NCBI GenBank assembly: GCA_045047085.1
Contig: JASFYT010000020.1
Coordinates: forward strand, 74,102-138,101
Length of the DNA: 64,000 nt
Reading direction: 5' to 3'
Origin: GCA-2401155 sp045047085
Lineage (GTDB): Bacteria > Pseudomonadota > Alphaproteobacteria > Rhizobiales > Rhizobiaceae
Position 1 is the stretch's first letter; every line of letters begins with the position of its first letter. The translations under genes and the position numbers were made by a program. The notes below the pieces were generated by a model that searched no databases, had not been told where the DNA came from, and saw only the letters and a program-made list of their open reading frames with translations. Below, one piece after another: positions 16,570 to 26,544 of the stretch.

Positions 16570-17841
16570 ATGTTTGATCTTCTCATTAAAAACGCCATTT
16601 TGCCCGATTCAGAAACACTACATTTTATCGCAATCAAGGATGGTAAGATTGTTGATGTCGGTCCTGCGGTTTCTGGCGAGGCGTTGGAGACCATTGATGC
16701 TGGCGGTAATCTGGTTACACCGCCTTTTATCGACCCGCATTTCCATATGGATGCGACGTTGTCCCTCGGTCTGCCTCGTCTCAATGAGAGTGGCACTCTG
16801 CTGGAGGGAATTGCGTTATGGGGTGAACTCAAACCTCATCTTACCATTGAAGCGCTGAAACAACGCGCTCATGCGCTGGTAAAATGGTCGATTGCCAAGG
16901 GGACTTTGGCCATTCGTACTCATGTGGATACCAGCGATGAAAGGCTGATGGCAGTGGAAGCGTTGCTGGAAGTCAAAAAGGAAATTGCCCCGTGGATTGA
17001 TATGCAATTGGTCGCTTTTCCGCAAGATGGCTATTTCCGTTCAAAGGGAGCAATCGATAATCTGGCCCGTGCTTTGGATATGGGGGTGGATGTGGTTGGT
17101 GGTATCCCGCATTTTGAACGTACCATGACCGATGGCTCGGCATCCGTCACTGCCCTTTGCGAAATTGCTGCCGAGCGTGGTCTGCTGGTTGATATGCATT
17201 GTGATGAAACCGATGACCCCATGTCCCGCCATATCGAGACGCTGGCCTGTGAGACGAAGCGCCTTGGTCTTGAGGGCAGGGTGGCAGGTTCCCACCTTAC
17301 ATCGATGCACTCGATGGATAATTATTATGTCTCCAAGCTATTGCCGTTGATCGCGGAAGCTGAAATCACCGTCATCCCTAATCCGCTGATCAACATCACC
17401 CTGCAGGGGCGTCACGACACTTATCCCAAACGACGCGGTATGACCCGCGTTAAGGAGATGCAGGAGATGGGTATCAACGTGGCGCTGGGCCATGATTGCG
17501 TGATGGATCCGTGGTATTCCATGGGTAGCCACGATATGCTGGAGGTTGCTCACATGGCGGTGCATGTAGGGCAATTAACAGGTGTTTCCCAGATGAAATC
17601 CATGTTCAAAGCCGTGACGGAGAATTCGGCCAAGGTCATGCATATTGAGGGCTACGGGCTGGAAGTCGGCTGCAATGCCGATATAGTGATCCTGCAAGCC
17701 AAGGACGAATTGGAAGCAATCCGCTTGCGCCCTGCAAGGCTGTATGTCATTCGCCGCGGCAAAGTGATAAGCAAAACCGAGCCTGTTGTCTCCAAGGTGA
17801 ATTTGGACGGTGATGCGTATGACGTCACGTTTCAAAGGTAA
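16570..17841 (+). CDS. codA: Cytosine deaminase-like amidohydrolase (CodA family)
   Basis: This 423-residue metal-dependent hydrolase likely deaminates cytosine to uracil or acts on a related ring such as isoguanine or creatinine. All CodA active-site features are visible: metal ligands HFH (57-59), the HCDE motif at 210-213, His242, and Asp309 in GHDCVMDPW. The FPQDG stretch near 150 carries the substrate-contacting Gln. Length matches E. coli CodA. It lies 14 bases after the permease, so uptake and deamination are coupled in one operon. The symbol reflects family; substrate is inferred from motif and context. Confidence 0.85.
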   Translation: MFDLLIKNAILPDSETLHFIAIKDGKIVDVGPAVSGEALETIDAGGNLVTPPFIDPHFHMDATLSLGLPRLNESGTLLEGIALWGELKPHLTIEALKQRAHALVKWSIAKGTLAIRTHVDTSDERLMAVEALLEVKKEIAPWIDMQLVAFPQDGYFRSKGAIDNLARALDMGVDVVGGIPHFERTMTDGSASVTALCEIAAERGLLVDMHCDETDDPMSRHIETLACETKRLGLEGRVAGSHLTSMHSMDNYYVSKLLPLIAEAEITVIPNPLINITLQGRHDTYPKRRGMTRVKEMQEMGINVALGHDCVMDPWYSMGSHDMLEVAHMAVHVGQLTGVSQMKSMFKAVTENSAKVMHIEGYGLEVGCNADIVILQAKDELEAIRLRPARLYVIRRGKVISKTEPVVSKVNLDGDAYDVTFQR

Positions 17842-17943
17842 TGGATTAAATCTTTGAAGGGCTTGGGATGCTCTCAATTGCTTTTTCGTTTTGCGTCCTT
17901 GATGCGTCATATGCATACAGAGATTGAAGGATAAACTCACGAT

Positions 17944-19572
17944 ATGAGTGATAAAAAGAGCTATGGGTATCAGTCGATTGCCACTGCTATTGTTGATCAG
18001 GGTAATGACACGATGTTTGGTCTTATGGGAGATGCGAACCTATTCATGGTGGATCATTACGTAAGGTCTAACGGCGGGACATTTGTTCCGGTTGCTTATG
18101 AGGGTAGCGCAATTCTGATGGCTTTGGCTTATGCACATGTTTCCGGAAAGGTCGGTGTTGCGACCGTAACTCATGGCCCGGCATTGACCAATTGCGTTAC
18201 TGCTCTGACGGAAGGTGCTCGTGGCAGTATTCCGATGATTCTGCTGGCTGGCGATACACCGGTTATGACCCCCCAGAACCTTCAGAATACTGATCAAAGA
18301 GAGGTGGTAAAGGTGACAGGGGCAGGTTTTGAGCAGATACGCTCACCTGAGACAGCGTCCTATGATGTTGCCCATGCATTTTACCGCGCAAGTGTCGAAA
18401 AAAGACCAATCGTGGTCAACATGCCTGCCGAGTTTATGTGGCAAGAGGTCGTTCACAACAAAGTTGTTTTACCGGCGTTCAAAACCCCGTCCTATGTTCC
18501 GGAAGGTGATGATTTTGACGAGGCAATTGGTATGATCGCTTCGGCAAAACGTCCGATCATCCTTGCCGGTAATGGTGCAGTGAATGCGCGCGTTAAACTG
18601 ATCCGACTTGCAGATCGACTGGAGGCCCCGCTTGCGACCACGCTCAAAGCCAAGGGCCTCTTTAACGATCATCCATTTAACATTGGCATTTTTGGCACGC
18701 TCAGCACGCCAGCAGCTTATGATGCAATTGCGAATTCTGATTGTATCGTCTGTTTTGGGACCAGCCTGCATCATTTCACTACCGACAACGGTGCGTTGAT
18801 GAAAAATAAGCGCATTGTACAGGTGAACGACAACAAGGTGGAGATTTGCAAAAACTTCCATCCGGATGCTGCCTTGGTTGCCGATTCTGGTTTGACTGCT
18901 GACAATATTATCTATTGGCTGGACGAAGCAGAAATAGCGCCCAGTGGCTTTACCAAAGAGCTTGATATAGCGTCGCTCACCTCCCATCCATCAGGTGATG
19001 TTTCATCGACCAAAGCTGGCAATGTGAATTATGTTTATGCGCTTGACCGACTTGAAGAGGTGCTCCCGAAAGACCGGATTTTAACAACTGATGGCGGCCG
19101 CTTCATGACTGAGGTCTGGTGTAGGATATCTGTGCCAAATCCAACGAGTTTTGTCAGTACAGTAAATTTTGGTTCAATCGGTCTTGGTCTTCAGGCAGCG
19201 ATTGGTGCAAGCGTTGCTGAGCCGAAGCGACCAGTTGTGCTGTTCACGGGCGATGGTGGCTTTATGATGGGCGGGATCAATGAATTTAACACGGCTGTCC
19301 GCCTGAAACAGGATTTAATTGTTATTGTCTGTAATGATTCCGCCTATGGTGCGGAGCATATCCAGTTCCTAGACAAGAACATGGACCCGGGATTGGCGCA
19401 GTTCGATTGGCCATCCTTCGCCGAAGTAGCAACGGCGCTTGGAGGGCAGGGCATTAAGGTTCAGTCACCCGAAGAACTGGAAACAGCCATAAACGCGATT
19501 GAAAACCGTGACCGCCCGCTTCTCATTGAACTCAAGCTCGATCCAAACGATGTTCCGCGTATGCGGATCTGA
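17944..19572 (+). CDS. Thiamine diphosphate-dependent enzyme (acetolactate synthase-like)
   Basis: This 542-residue protein has the three-domain layout of the ThDP oxidase/decarboxylase family. The N-terminal PYR domain has a Glu in VAYEGSAILMALAYA. A central domain follows, and the C-terminal PP domain has the ThDP motif starting GDGGFMMGG and ending at CNDSAYG. The exact reaction is not readable. It could be a decarboxylase or a carboligase rather than true acetolactate synthase, since no regulatory subunit is near. It follows the deaminase by 102 bases and may use a product of the imported compound. It is clearly distinct from the oxalyl-CoA decarboxylase at 30 kb. Confidence 0.85.
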   Translation: MSDKKSYGYQSIATAIVDQGNDTMFGLMGDANLFMVDHYVRSNGGTFVPVAYEGSAILMALAYAHVSGKVGVATVTHGPALTNCVTALTEGARGSIPMILLAGDTPVMTPQNLQNTDQREVVKVTGAGFEQIRSPETASYDVAHAFYRASVEKRPIVVNMPAEFMWQEVVHNKVVLPAFKTPSYVPEGDDFDEAIGMIASAKRPIILAGNGAVNARVKLIRLADRLEAPLATTLKAKGLFNDHPFNIGIFGTLSTPAAYDAIANSDCIVCFGTSLHHFTTDNGALMKNKRIVQVNDNKVEICKNFHPDAALVADSGLTADNIIYWLDEAEIAPSGFTKELDIASLTSHPSGDVSSTKAGNVNYVYALDRLEEVLPKDRILTTDGGRFMTEVWCRISVPNPTSFVSTVNFGSIGLGLQAAIGASVAEPKRPVVLFTGDGGFMMGGINEFNTAVRLKQDLIVIVCNDSAYGAEHIQFLDKNMDPGLAQFDWPSFAEVATALGGQGIKVQSPEELETAINAIENRDRPLLIELKLDPNDVPRMRI

Positions 19573-19641
19573 TTATTGTTGGTGTGTGGGCAGCAGGGCA
19601 GCAATCTGAAAACACAGTGGTTAAGTTGAAATCTGAATTTG

Positions 19642-19672
19642 AAACCGGTGGGGGAGACTTCGCCGGTTTTTA
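19642..19672. terminator. Intrinsic terminator of the transporter/deaminase run
   Basis: AAACCGG and CCGGTTT arms enclose a 14-base loop and are followed by a T run on the plus strand. It overlaps the last codons of the convergent gene on the minus strand. Confidence 0.7.
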
Positions 19673-21361
19673 TTTGAGACGGAATGTGTTGCGCAACCCA
19701 AGGAAAAGAAAGAACAATAGAACGGCGCTAACAAATTGCTGGGCAACCCCAAGATTGACTATCCAATTTACATCGACGCCGTGTGTTGGCAGTTGGTTCA
19801 TCACTTTTTGAAATCTGTCTTCATATCCATTGTCAGGGGACAATGCGGAACGGAAAAGTGAATTGAGCAATGGAACTGTATTACGAGCAGAAAGTTCTGC
19901 CGCGAAAAACGGATTGGACAGAAAACTCAATTTTGGATGAAGTAAGAGGAGGTAGCTGTAGGTGAAACACAGCCAAATCCATGTCAATCTGACTAACGGT
20001 CGTGAAAAGCTCTGGCCATAGAAACTCACTCTACCGTAAAAGGTATTGAAAAGTAGAGCCCAAAAACCTCTCGTTTCAACCCCACGTTTTGCCATCATTT
20101 CATAGGCAAAAAACTCACCGTCTTTTTCGTGATCATTTGCACTTAAAGCCATAGCCTTAAGTTTTCGGAGCTTTCCAACGGAAGTTGGGTCCGGGCATAC
20201 CCCAAAGAAATCGCAATGACTGTTTAATTTCGGCATTGGCACCACCATCCGAGCGACTTCCGGTGGACGATCGAGTTTACTATCACGAAAATCAGGGATT
20301 TCACTAAATCTACAATCAGAAAATTGTGCGGTACCTTTAATAGTTAAACGCCCAAAATCTACAGACTTTGGAAAATGGGCTTCGATAAACAAATTACCTT
20401 CAACATTCATCCCCCAAAAAGTTACGGAAGTCGCGCATAGTCGCCCAAACCTCATCCAGACTGAAGTTCCTTCAAAATTTGCATTTGTAAATGACATCGT
20501 TCCTTTTCCGGTCTTCGCACGCGCAAAACTTACCGCACCGTTGCCAAAATCTGCGTAGGAGAACACTAAATCTCCATCACCAAAATCAACATCCGCAAAT
20601 GAGATGTCACTACTCTTTATCTTTGCTCCGTAGAACGTTATCCATCCGCTACCAAACAACGCCCCAGAAAAAGAAGTATCGGATTTATTGATATCGATAT
20701 TTCTGAGGGATACGTCACCTTCACCGAATGTTACATTCTCAAATGAAAGTTCTCCGGAATGTTTGACAGAGTGGTCGAAAGAAATACTTCCTTTGCCAAA
20801 ATTTGCATTTACGAACGTTGTTTTCATATAACCTAAATGTGTTTGCGCGAATGAGACATTTCCATTGCCAAAGCTAACGTCCTCGAACGACACGTCGCTG
20901 GAGCCAAATTGGATACGCGCAAATATTTTGTTTCCTGTACCAAATTTTGCGTTCCTGAATGAAATACCCCCGTTGTCAAATCTTGCCCCAAGAAATGAAA
21001 GGTTACCCTTCCCAAAAGTTGTATCTTTAAACGACACTGCGCAGGGAAAGGTGTAATCTTGGAAGTCATACTGATTATTATTTGCTTCGAAATGATGTTG
21101 ATCAAATCTGATTGCATGTCCTCGTCGATGCTCATCACCTCTACCACCATGCATATCATTTGCTGATTGCAATGCGGATTCAAACCGCTCAATCTTTCCT
21201 TGCCACTCGCTTCTATCAAGGAGCAATTTCCCATTGCGTTGAACTATTTCCTTTTGAATCTGAGTGAGTTGTTTCTTGTCACCAAAGGGATCAGGCCATT
21301 CACCTGCAGGACCATCGATTAGCCAATCAGTAAACTCGCGGAAGTCGGGTATATTCGTCAT
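19670..21361 (-). CDS. Pentapeptide-like beta-helix protein with C-terminal membrane segments
   Basis: This 563-residue protein begins with a polar, partly helical region of about 95 residues. Then comes a long repeat region (about 100-345) in which F and G recur with a spacing of about 11 (F..a.FG.G..sF), as in pentapeptide or related right-handed beta-helices. Two hydrophobic stretches near the C-terminus (around residues 450-470 and 535-560) look like membrane helices, the second just before the end. Similar repeat-plus-membrane proteins are common, but their roles are largely unknown. No enzymatic motif was seen. It is convergent with the ThDP enzyme and stands alone. Confidence 0.75.
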   Translation of the reverse strand: MTNIPDFREFTDWLIDGPAGEWPDPFGDKKQLTQIQKEIVQRNGKLLLDRSEWQGKIERFESALQSANDMHGGRGDEHRRGHAIRFDQHHFEANNNQYDFQDYTFPCAVSFKDTTFGKGNLSFLGARFDNGGISFRNAKFGTGNKIFARIQFGSSDVSFEDVSFGNGNVSFAQTHLGYMKTTFVNANFGKGSISFDHSVKHSGELSFENVTFGEGDVSLRNIDINKSDTSFSGALFGSGWITFYGAKIKSSDISFADVDFGDGDLVFSYADFGNGAVSFARAKTGKGTMSFTNANFEGTSVWMRFGRLCATSVTFWGMNVEGNLFIEAHFPKSVDFGRLTIKGTAQFSDCRFSEIPDFRDSKLDRPPEVARMVVPMPKLNSHCDFFGVCPDPTSVGKLRKLKAMALSANDHEKDGEFFAYEMMAKRGVETRGFWALLFNTFYGRVSFYGQSFSRPLVRLTWIWLCFTYSYLLLLHPKLSFLSNPFFAAELSARNTVPLLNSLFRSALSPDNGYEDRFQKVMNQLPTHGVDVNWIVNLGVAQQFVSAVLLFFLFLGLRNTFRLK

Positions 21362-21619
21362 TGGTGTGTTCGTGCTCGATGTTTTAAGTAATATCAGGGT
21401 ATGTTTGTCAAAAGATTAGATCCATTTTAGCTGATTGAAATGATGTCTTCAATAATTACTATACCCACTATCATCGATAGATAACTAAACTAAAACCACT
21501 CTCCATCCCGCAAAATTATTTCCCCACCCCCACTGGCAAACCACCCCATCGCAGTTTAATATCCCGCCCAAGGGGCTTGCGATATTGCATCTTTGTTATT
21601 CTTTGAGAGGAACATCATC

Positions 21620-22693
21620 ATGGCATCATCACGCACAACGGACGGTCGGGGGCAGCTTTATGATAGTGTTCTTGATACCATTGGTAATACGCCCTGCATC
21701 CGCCTGAACAAAATGGCTCCTGAGGGAGTTCGGGTTTATGTGAAGGCCGAGTTCTTCAATCCGGCTTCTTCTGTGAAGGATCGTCTTGCTGTTTCTATTA
21801 TTGAGGAAGCGGAGCGCAGTGGTGCTTTGAAGCCGGGGCAGACTGTGGTTGAGGCTACTTCCGGTAATACCGGCATCGGGTTGGCAATGGTATGTGCTGC
21901 CAAAGGCTATCCGTTGGTTTTGACAATGGCCGCGAGCTTTTCGGTTGAGCGGCGTAAACTGATGCGTTTTTTGGGGGCGAAAGTTGTTCTGACCCCGGCA
22001 GAGGCCAAAGGCTTTGGCATGTATCAAAAAGCTGTGGAATTGGCAGAAGCAAATGGCTGGTTCCTCGCAAGCCAGTTTGAAACCGAAGCCAATGCCAAGA
22101 TCCACGAAAACACGACCGCACGGGAGATCCTCGCTGATTTTGAGGGCGATAGTCTGGACTATTTTGTGTCTGGTTATGGCACAGGTGGTACGGTAACGGG
22201 CGTTGCGCGGGTTTTGCGCAAAGAGCGTCCTGATACGAAAATCATTCTATCGGAACCTGCGAACGCTGACCTCATTGGCAGCGGCCATGTTCAGGCGCGT
22301 AATGAAAACAATTCTCCCGCAGAAAGTCATCCGGCTTTTAACCCGCATCCGATGCAGGGTTGGACACCGGATTTCATTCCCCATGTGCTGCAGGAAGCGA
22401 TCGATGATAATCTTTATGACGAGCTTATCCCAATTGCCGGACCAGATGGTCTTGCTACAGCGCGTGATCTTGCTCAAAAAGAGGGCATTTTTGCCGGTAT
22501 CACAGCCGGTGCAACTGTTGCGGTAGCACTGAAAATTGCTGAAACAGCAAAGCCCGGCACCGTGATTTTGGCAGTATTGCCAGATACGGGCGAACGCTAT
22601 CTCTCTTCGCCGCTGTTTGAAGGGGTTGAAGAAGGCATGAATGAGGAAGAGGTTTCTCTTTCAGAATCCACGCCAGGTTTTCATATGAACTGA
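21620..22693 (+). CDS. cysK: Cysteine synthase (O-acetylserine sulfhydrylase)
   Basis: This 357-residue fold-type II PLP enzyme makes L-cysteine from O-acetylserine and sulfide. The PLP lysine is in NPASSVKDRLAV, the substrate loop is TSGNTGIGL, and the phosphate-binding loop is GYGTGGT. A later GITAGATVAVAL matches the SGA.. region. It is longer than E. coli CysK (323), with an inserted region before the C-terminus and an acidic Ser/Glu-rich tail. The ATG at 21620 is chosen (GAGAGG upstream); a TTG at 21593 is in frame. It stands alone, with no sulfate-assimilation genes nearby. Confidence 0.9.
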   Translation: MASSRTTDGRGQLYDSVLDTIGNTPCIRLNKMAPEGVRVYVKAEFFNPASSVKDRLAVSIIEEAERSGALKPGQTVVEATSGNTGIGLAMVCAAKGYPLVLTMAASFSVERRKLMRFLGAKVVLTPAEAKGFGMYQKAVELAEANGWFLASQFETEANAKIHENTTAREILADFEGDSLDYFVSGYGTGGTVTGVARVLRKERPDTKIILSEPANADLIGSGHVQARNENNSPAESHPAFNPHPMQGWTPDFIPHVLQEAIDDNLYDELIPIAGPDGLATARDLAQKEGIFAGITAGATVAVALKIAETAKPGTVILAVLPDTGERYLSSPLFEGVEEGMNEEEVSLSESTPGFHMN

Positions 22694-22897
22694 ATGGGGA
22701 AGGGGCAAAATTGCCCTCATCTCATCCCACCGGAATTGAATAGATATAGTTCGGGTGTTTACACAAAATTTTGGATAAATTGCTTAACGGATCGAAAGAC
22801 TGATTTTGTGTGGAATGTCGCCTTGACATAGACTTTCATTCACTTACACCTAGCAAAACTTGTCTTATATTCTCCGTATTTCCAGATTTTGAGAAAC

Positions 22898-24754
22898 ATG
22901 AAAAACTTTATTATTAATCTGTCATATAGAACCAAGTGGATTATTCTTCTTCTGACCGATGTGATAATTATTGCCGTCGCGTTTTATCTGGCTTTTGCGT
23001 TACGGTATGGCAAGGCATTTCCTCTTGCCGAACTTGAGGACTATTGGCTGATAATGGTGGTTTTCATGGTGGTCGGCGGCCTCTATGCGATCTTGCTTGG
23101 CTTGCCTAACGTGAAGGTTCATGCGTTTGAAATTCAGGCTGTACAGCGTATTGCCGTTTGTTCCGTTATGCTTGCTCTAACAGCGATGAGTTTAAGCTTT
23201 TTGTTCGCTTTTTTCTCGCCTCGTTCTATTCCGATAATATTTGGTGTCTTGTTTTTTGTGGGCTCGGTCTCTTCGCGCCTTTTTGGGTTATTCTTTTTAA
23301 ACTTGTTACTGAACGCCAATATAATTCGCATACCAGTTTTAATATACGGTGCGGGAGCGGCGGGCATTCAATTAGTATCTGCGTTGCGTCAATCAAGCGA
23401 GGTAAAGCCCATTGCATTTATTGACGATAATATCAGGTTGCAGAAATCCATTTTTGCGGGGCTATCCGTTTACCCTCCCAGTGCGCTGGATAAACTCGTT
23501 CGTGACAAGAAAATTCGACGTATCCTCATTGCTATGCCATCCATCGGGAAGGCGCGTAAACGCGAAATTATCCAGAGTTTGGAGCACCTAGACTGTGATG
23601 TTCAGGTGTTGCCATCCTATGTGGAACTCATTTCCGGTAAAGACATACTTGAAGGGCTGAGATCGGTTGCATCGGACGAACTGCTTGGCAGGGAGAAACT
23701 GGATCTGATCGATCCTGAGGTTGCCAAAAACTATCGTAAGAAATCAATATTAATTACGGGTGCTGGTGGGTCCATTGGTTCTGAACTGTGCCGCCAAATG
23801 TTGAAGTTTAAACCGGCGAAGCTGGTTTTGTTTGAGCAGTCGGAAATCGCTCTTTATCAAATTGAACGAGAGCTGATGCCGTTGGTAAAAAAACACGGAA
23901 TTAAGCTCGAGACAGTGTTGGGATCTGTTTGTGACGGTGAAACGGTTGCATACGTATTGGCCAATCACGGAGTTCAGATTATCTTCCATGCGGCTGCGTA
24001 CAAACATGTCCCGTTGGTGGAATCAAATGAACTTGCAGGCTTGCGCAATAATGTGTTGGGTACTCACACCATGGTGGAGATGGCAGCGAATGCCGGCGTT
24101 GAGCGCTTTGTTCTTATCTCGACCGATAAAGCAGTCCGACCAACCAATATTATGGGCGCCTCAAAACGCCTTGCGGAAATGATCGTACAAGACATCGATA
24201 AGAGGCATAGCGATACGATATTTTCAATGGTGCGGTTCGGTAATGTGCTGGGTTCATCCGGTTCTGTTATTCCTTTGTTCAGAGAACAAATTGCAAAGGG
24301 GGGCCCAATTACACTGACCCATGAAGATGTAACGCGCTTTTTCATGGCAATTTCAGAAGCTGCACACCTCGTGCTAATCTCCGGGAGTTTGGCGACGGGT
24401 GGAGATATATTTGTTTTGGACATGGGAAAACCCATTAAGATTGCTGATTTGGCCCGGCGTATGGTTGAACTGAGCGATCTTACGGTGGCGGATGAGAAGA
24501 ATCCTGATGGTGATATTGAGATCGTCACTACTGGTTTGCGCCCGGGTGAGAAGCTGTATGAAGAATTGCTGATTGGTGAAGAAACACTCAGTACGCCTCA
24601 CCCCCAAATTTTGCGTGCAAAGGAAAGAGGGCTCACCCAACGTCAAGTTGCAAAGGCTCTAAGGAAACTTCATAAATCTTTGAAAACCAATGATGTCAAA
24701 GCAGCGCGCGCGCTAATTGTGCAGTGTGTCGATGGGTATCATAAACAAACTTAA
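22898..24754 (+). CDS. Membrane UDP-N-acetylglucosamine 4,6-dehydratase-like (CapD/WbpM/PglF family)
   Basis: This 618-residue enzyme likely performs the first step from UDP-GlcNAc to 6-deoxy amino sugars for O-antigen or capsule. Four membrane helices occupy about the first 140 residues. A CoA-binding-like Rossmann region (YGAGAAGIQLV) follows, then the SDR domain with ITGAGGSIGSEL and the conserved RFGNVLGSSGSVIPLF. The classical YxxxK tyrosine is replaced by Met in the NIMGASKR stretch, as in known WbpM/PglF members. The ATG at 22898 is chosen (TTG 22889 in frame). It stands alone rather than in a polysaccharide cluster. Confidence 0.88.
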   Translation: MKNFIINLSYRTKWIILLLTDVIIIAVAFYLAFALRYGKAFPLAELEDYWLIMVVFMVVGGLYAILLGLPNVKVHAFEIQAVQRIAVCSVMLALTAMSLSFLFAFFSPRSIPIIFGVLFFVGSVSSRLFGLFFLNLLLNANIIRIPVLIYGAGAAGIQLVSALRQSSEVKPIAFIDDNIRLQKSIFAGLSVYPPSALDKLVRDKKIRRILIAMPSIGKARKREIIQSLEHLDCDVQVLPSYVELISGKDILEGLRSVASDELLGREKLDLIDPEVAKNYRKKSILITGAGGSIGSELCRQMLKFKPAKLVLFEQSEIALYQIERELMPLVKKHGIKLETVLGSVCDGETVAYVLANHGVQIIFHAAAYKHVPLVESNELAGLRNNVLGTHTMVEMAANAGVERFVLISTDKAVRPTNIMGASKRLAEMIVQDIDKRHSDTIFSMVRFGNVLGSSGSVIPLFREQIAKGGPITLTHEDVTRFFMAISEAAHLVLISGSLATGGDIFVLDMGKPIKIADLARRMVELSDLTVADEKNPDGDIEIVTTGLRPGEKLYEELLIGEETLSTPHPQILRAKERGLTQRQVAKALRKLHKSLKTNDVKAARALIVQCVDGYHKQT

Positions 24755-24838
24755 TTGTGTTGCGATATTGCATTGTGGAATCAGGTTTGTCGTGAAATAC
24801 TCTTGCAGCAATTTCGTAAAACGAATGGAATTTGATTG

Positions 24839-25714
24839 ATGGCTGATACTATAGAATTCACACCGCCCAGTGTTTGGAAATGGGAAAAAGAGAGTGGTGG
24901 CAGGTTTGCTAACATCAACCGACCAATTTCGGGAGCCACTCATGAGAAAGATTTTCTGGTGGGCAAGCATCCCTTGCAACTCTATTCTCTTGCTACACCT
25001 AATGGCGTGAAGGTTACGATTTTGCTCGAAGAGCTTTTGGCGCTTGGGCATGACGGAGCCGAATATGATGCGTGGCTGATTAATATTGGCGATGGAGATC
25101 AGTTTGGCAGTGGTTTTGTTGGTGCAAACCCGAACTCAAAAATTCCAGCACTTATGGATCACAGCACCGATACGCCAACGCGCGTATTTGAATCTGGTGC
25201 TATTCTTTTATATCTGGCAGAGAAATTCGGTGAGTTTTTGCCAACCGATCCGGCCAAACGGACTGAGTGCTTGAACTGGTTGTTCTGGCAAATGGGCAGT
25301 GCGCCTTATCTCGGTGGCGGGTTTGGCCACTTTTATGCCTATGCACCGTATAAAATGGAGTATCCGATCAATCGTTTTGCAATGGAAGTGAAGCGTCAAT
25401 TGGATGTGCTCGACCAGCATTTGGCGAATAATAAGTTTATGGTTGGTGAGGATTATTCGATTGCCGATATGGCGATTTGGCCCTGGTATGGAGCATTGGT
25501 GAAGAATAAGGTTTACGAGGCCGCCGAATTCCTCGAGGCGGATACATATACCAATGTTAACCGGTGGACGGAGGAGATTGCCGGGCGCAAGGCAGTTCAG
25601 CGCGGGCGCATGGTCAACCGTACGGGAGGAGACCCTTCAGAACAGTTGCACGAACGCCATGATGCAAGTGATTTTGAAAATAGAACGCAAGATAAGCTCG
25701 AAACACTGGAGTGA
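24839..25714 (+). CDS. yghU: YghU-like glutathione S-transferase/disulfide-bond oxidoreductase
   Basis: This 291-residue cytosolic enzyme matches E. coli YghU through its length: the thioredoxin-like domain has LYSLATPNGVKVTILLEELL and GANPNSKIPAL, and the all-helical domain ends in RTGGDPSEQLHERHDASDFE, a near-identical family tail. YghU has GSH-dependent disulfide-reductase and peroxidase activity. The ATG at 24839 follows a TTG at 24836. It lies 84 bases downstream of the dehydratase, possibly with its own promoter. Confidence 0.93.
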   Translation: MADTIEFTPPSVWKWEKESGGRFANINRPISGATHEKDFLVGKHPLQLYSLATPNGVKVTILLEELLALGHDGAEYDAWLINIGDGDQFGSGFVGANPNSKIPALMDHSTDTPTRVFESGAILLYLAEKFGEFLPTDPAKRTECLNWLFWQMGSAPYLGGGFGHFYAYAPYKMEYPINRFAMEVKRQLDVLDQHLANNKFMVGEDYSIADMAIWPWYGALVKNKVYEAAEFLEADTYTNVNRWTEEIAGRKAVQRGRMVNRTGGDPSEQLHERHDASDFENRTQDKLETLE

Positions 25715-25739
25715 GATGACGAGCTTTCCGGTCTTTTGG

Positions 25740-26309
25740 CTACAGACCAAAATTGTTGTTAGAGATGAACAGCAATATTACTGAAATGCTCACGAAAGAC
25801 GCAACTGTGGTTACCAGAGTGATGCTCGCTGATATTTGTCCATAGCCATATTGGGCACCGATAATTGGGAAAATCGCCAACATGGGAGATGTGGCCAACA
25901 AGACCGCTGTCACCTGAAGTTGCGGATTGAAATCCGGTAACAGCAATATGCATATGCCTACCATTATCGGATGGACAATTAACTTGCTGATACTGACGGC
26001 GGCAATTGATCTAATGCTGCCTTTTATTGTAGTGCCGACCAGTAGGCCGCCGACAAAAAACAACGATGTGGCGGCGGAAGCTTGTGCCATCATGTTGACG
26101 ATCTCGCCTGCGACTTCCGGCAATTGGAAGTCGGTCGTAGAAGCGAGTAAACCGGCAATGATTGCAAGGAGAATTGGGTTTTTTACCAGTTGTGCGATAA
26201 TTTCTCTCAATAAACCTGCGAAGCTATTTTGGGAATTTACGCTGGCTCCAATATCCATGATGATAAGGGCAAGGGGGAATATCAGAATAATTTCAACCAG
26301 AAGCGCCAT
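25740..26309 (-). pseudogene. N-terminally truncated AEC-family transporter
   Basis: The 189-residue frame is the C-terminal two thirds of an auxin-efflux-carrier family protein (normally about 310 residues), with five or six helices and the motif ALIIMDIGASVNSQ. Reading upstream in frame gives only nine further codons before a TGA, and no other frame supplies the missing first helices. The first bundle of this two-bundle fold is therefore absent, and the gene is probably non-functional. Confidence 0.7.
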
Positions 26310-26544
26310 GACTTTTGCGTGTTCCAGTTGTCCGTCTCATGTCCCACTCCTCAGTGGTTACGATGACCCAGAAACACTCTCTTATCAAATTACCCTATTT
26401 GGACCCATAGGCGCTGACGTCAGACAGGGCCATTAATTATTCCTTTGTTCATCTGGCGAATATTCAGATCTTGTCAGTAGGATCAGAACCCAAATACAAG
26501 TCAATATCGTGTTGGAACCGTGCAGGTGTCAATCTGTAGTTTGT

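Noticed and set aside
22701..22720. Hairpin GGGCAAAATTGCCC after cysK as a terminator
   Set aside because: The stem is short and no T run follows, so it was not listed as a terminator.
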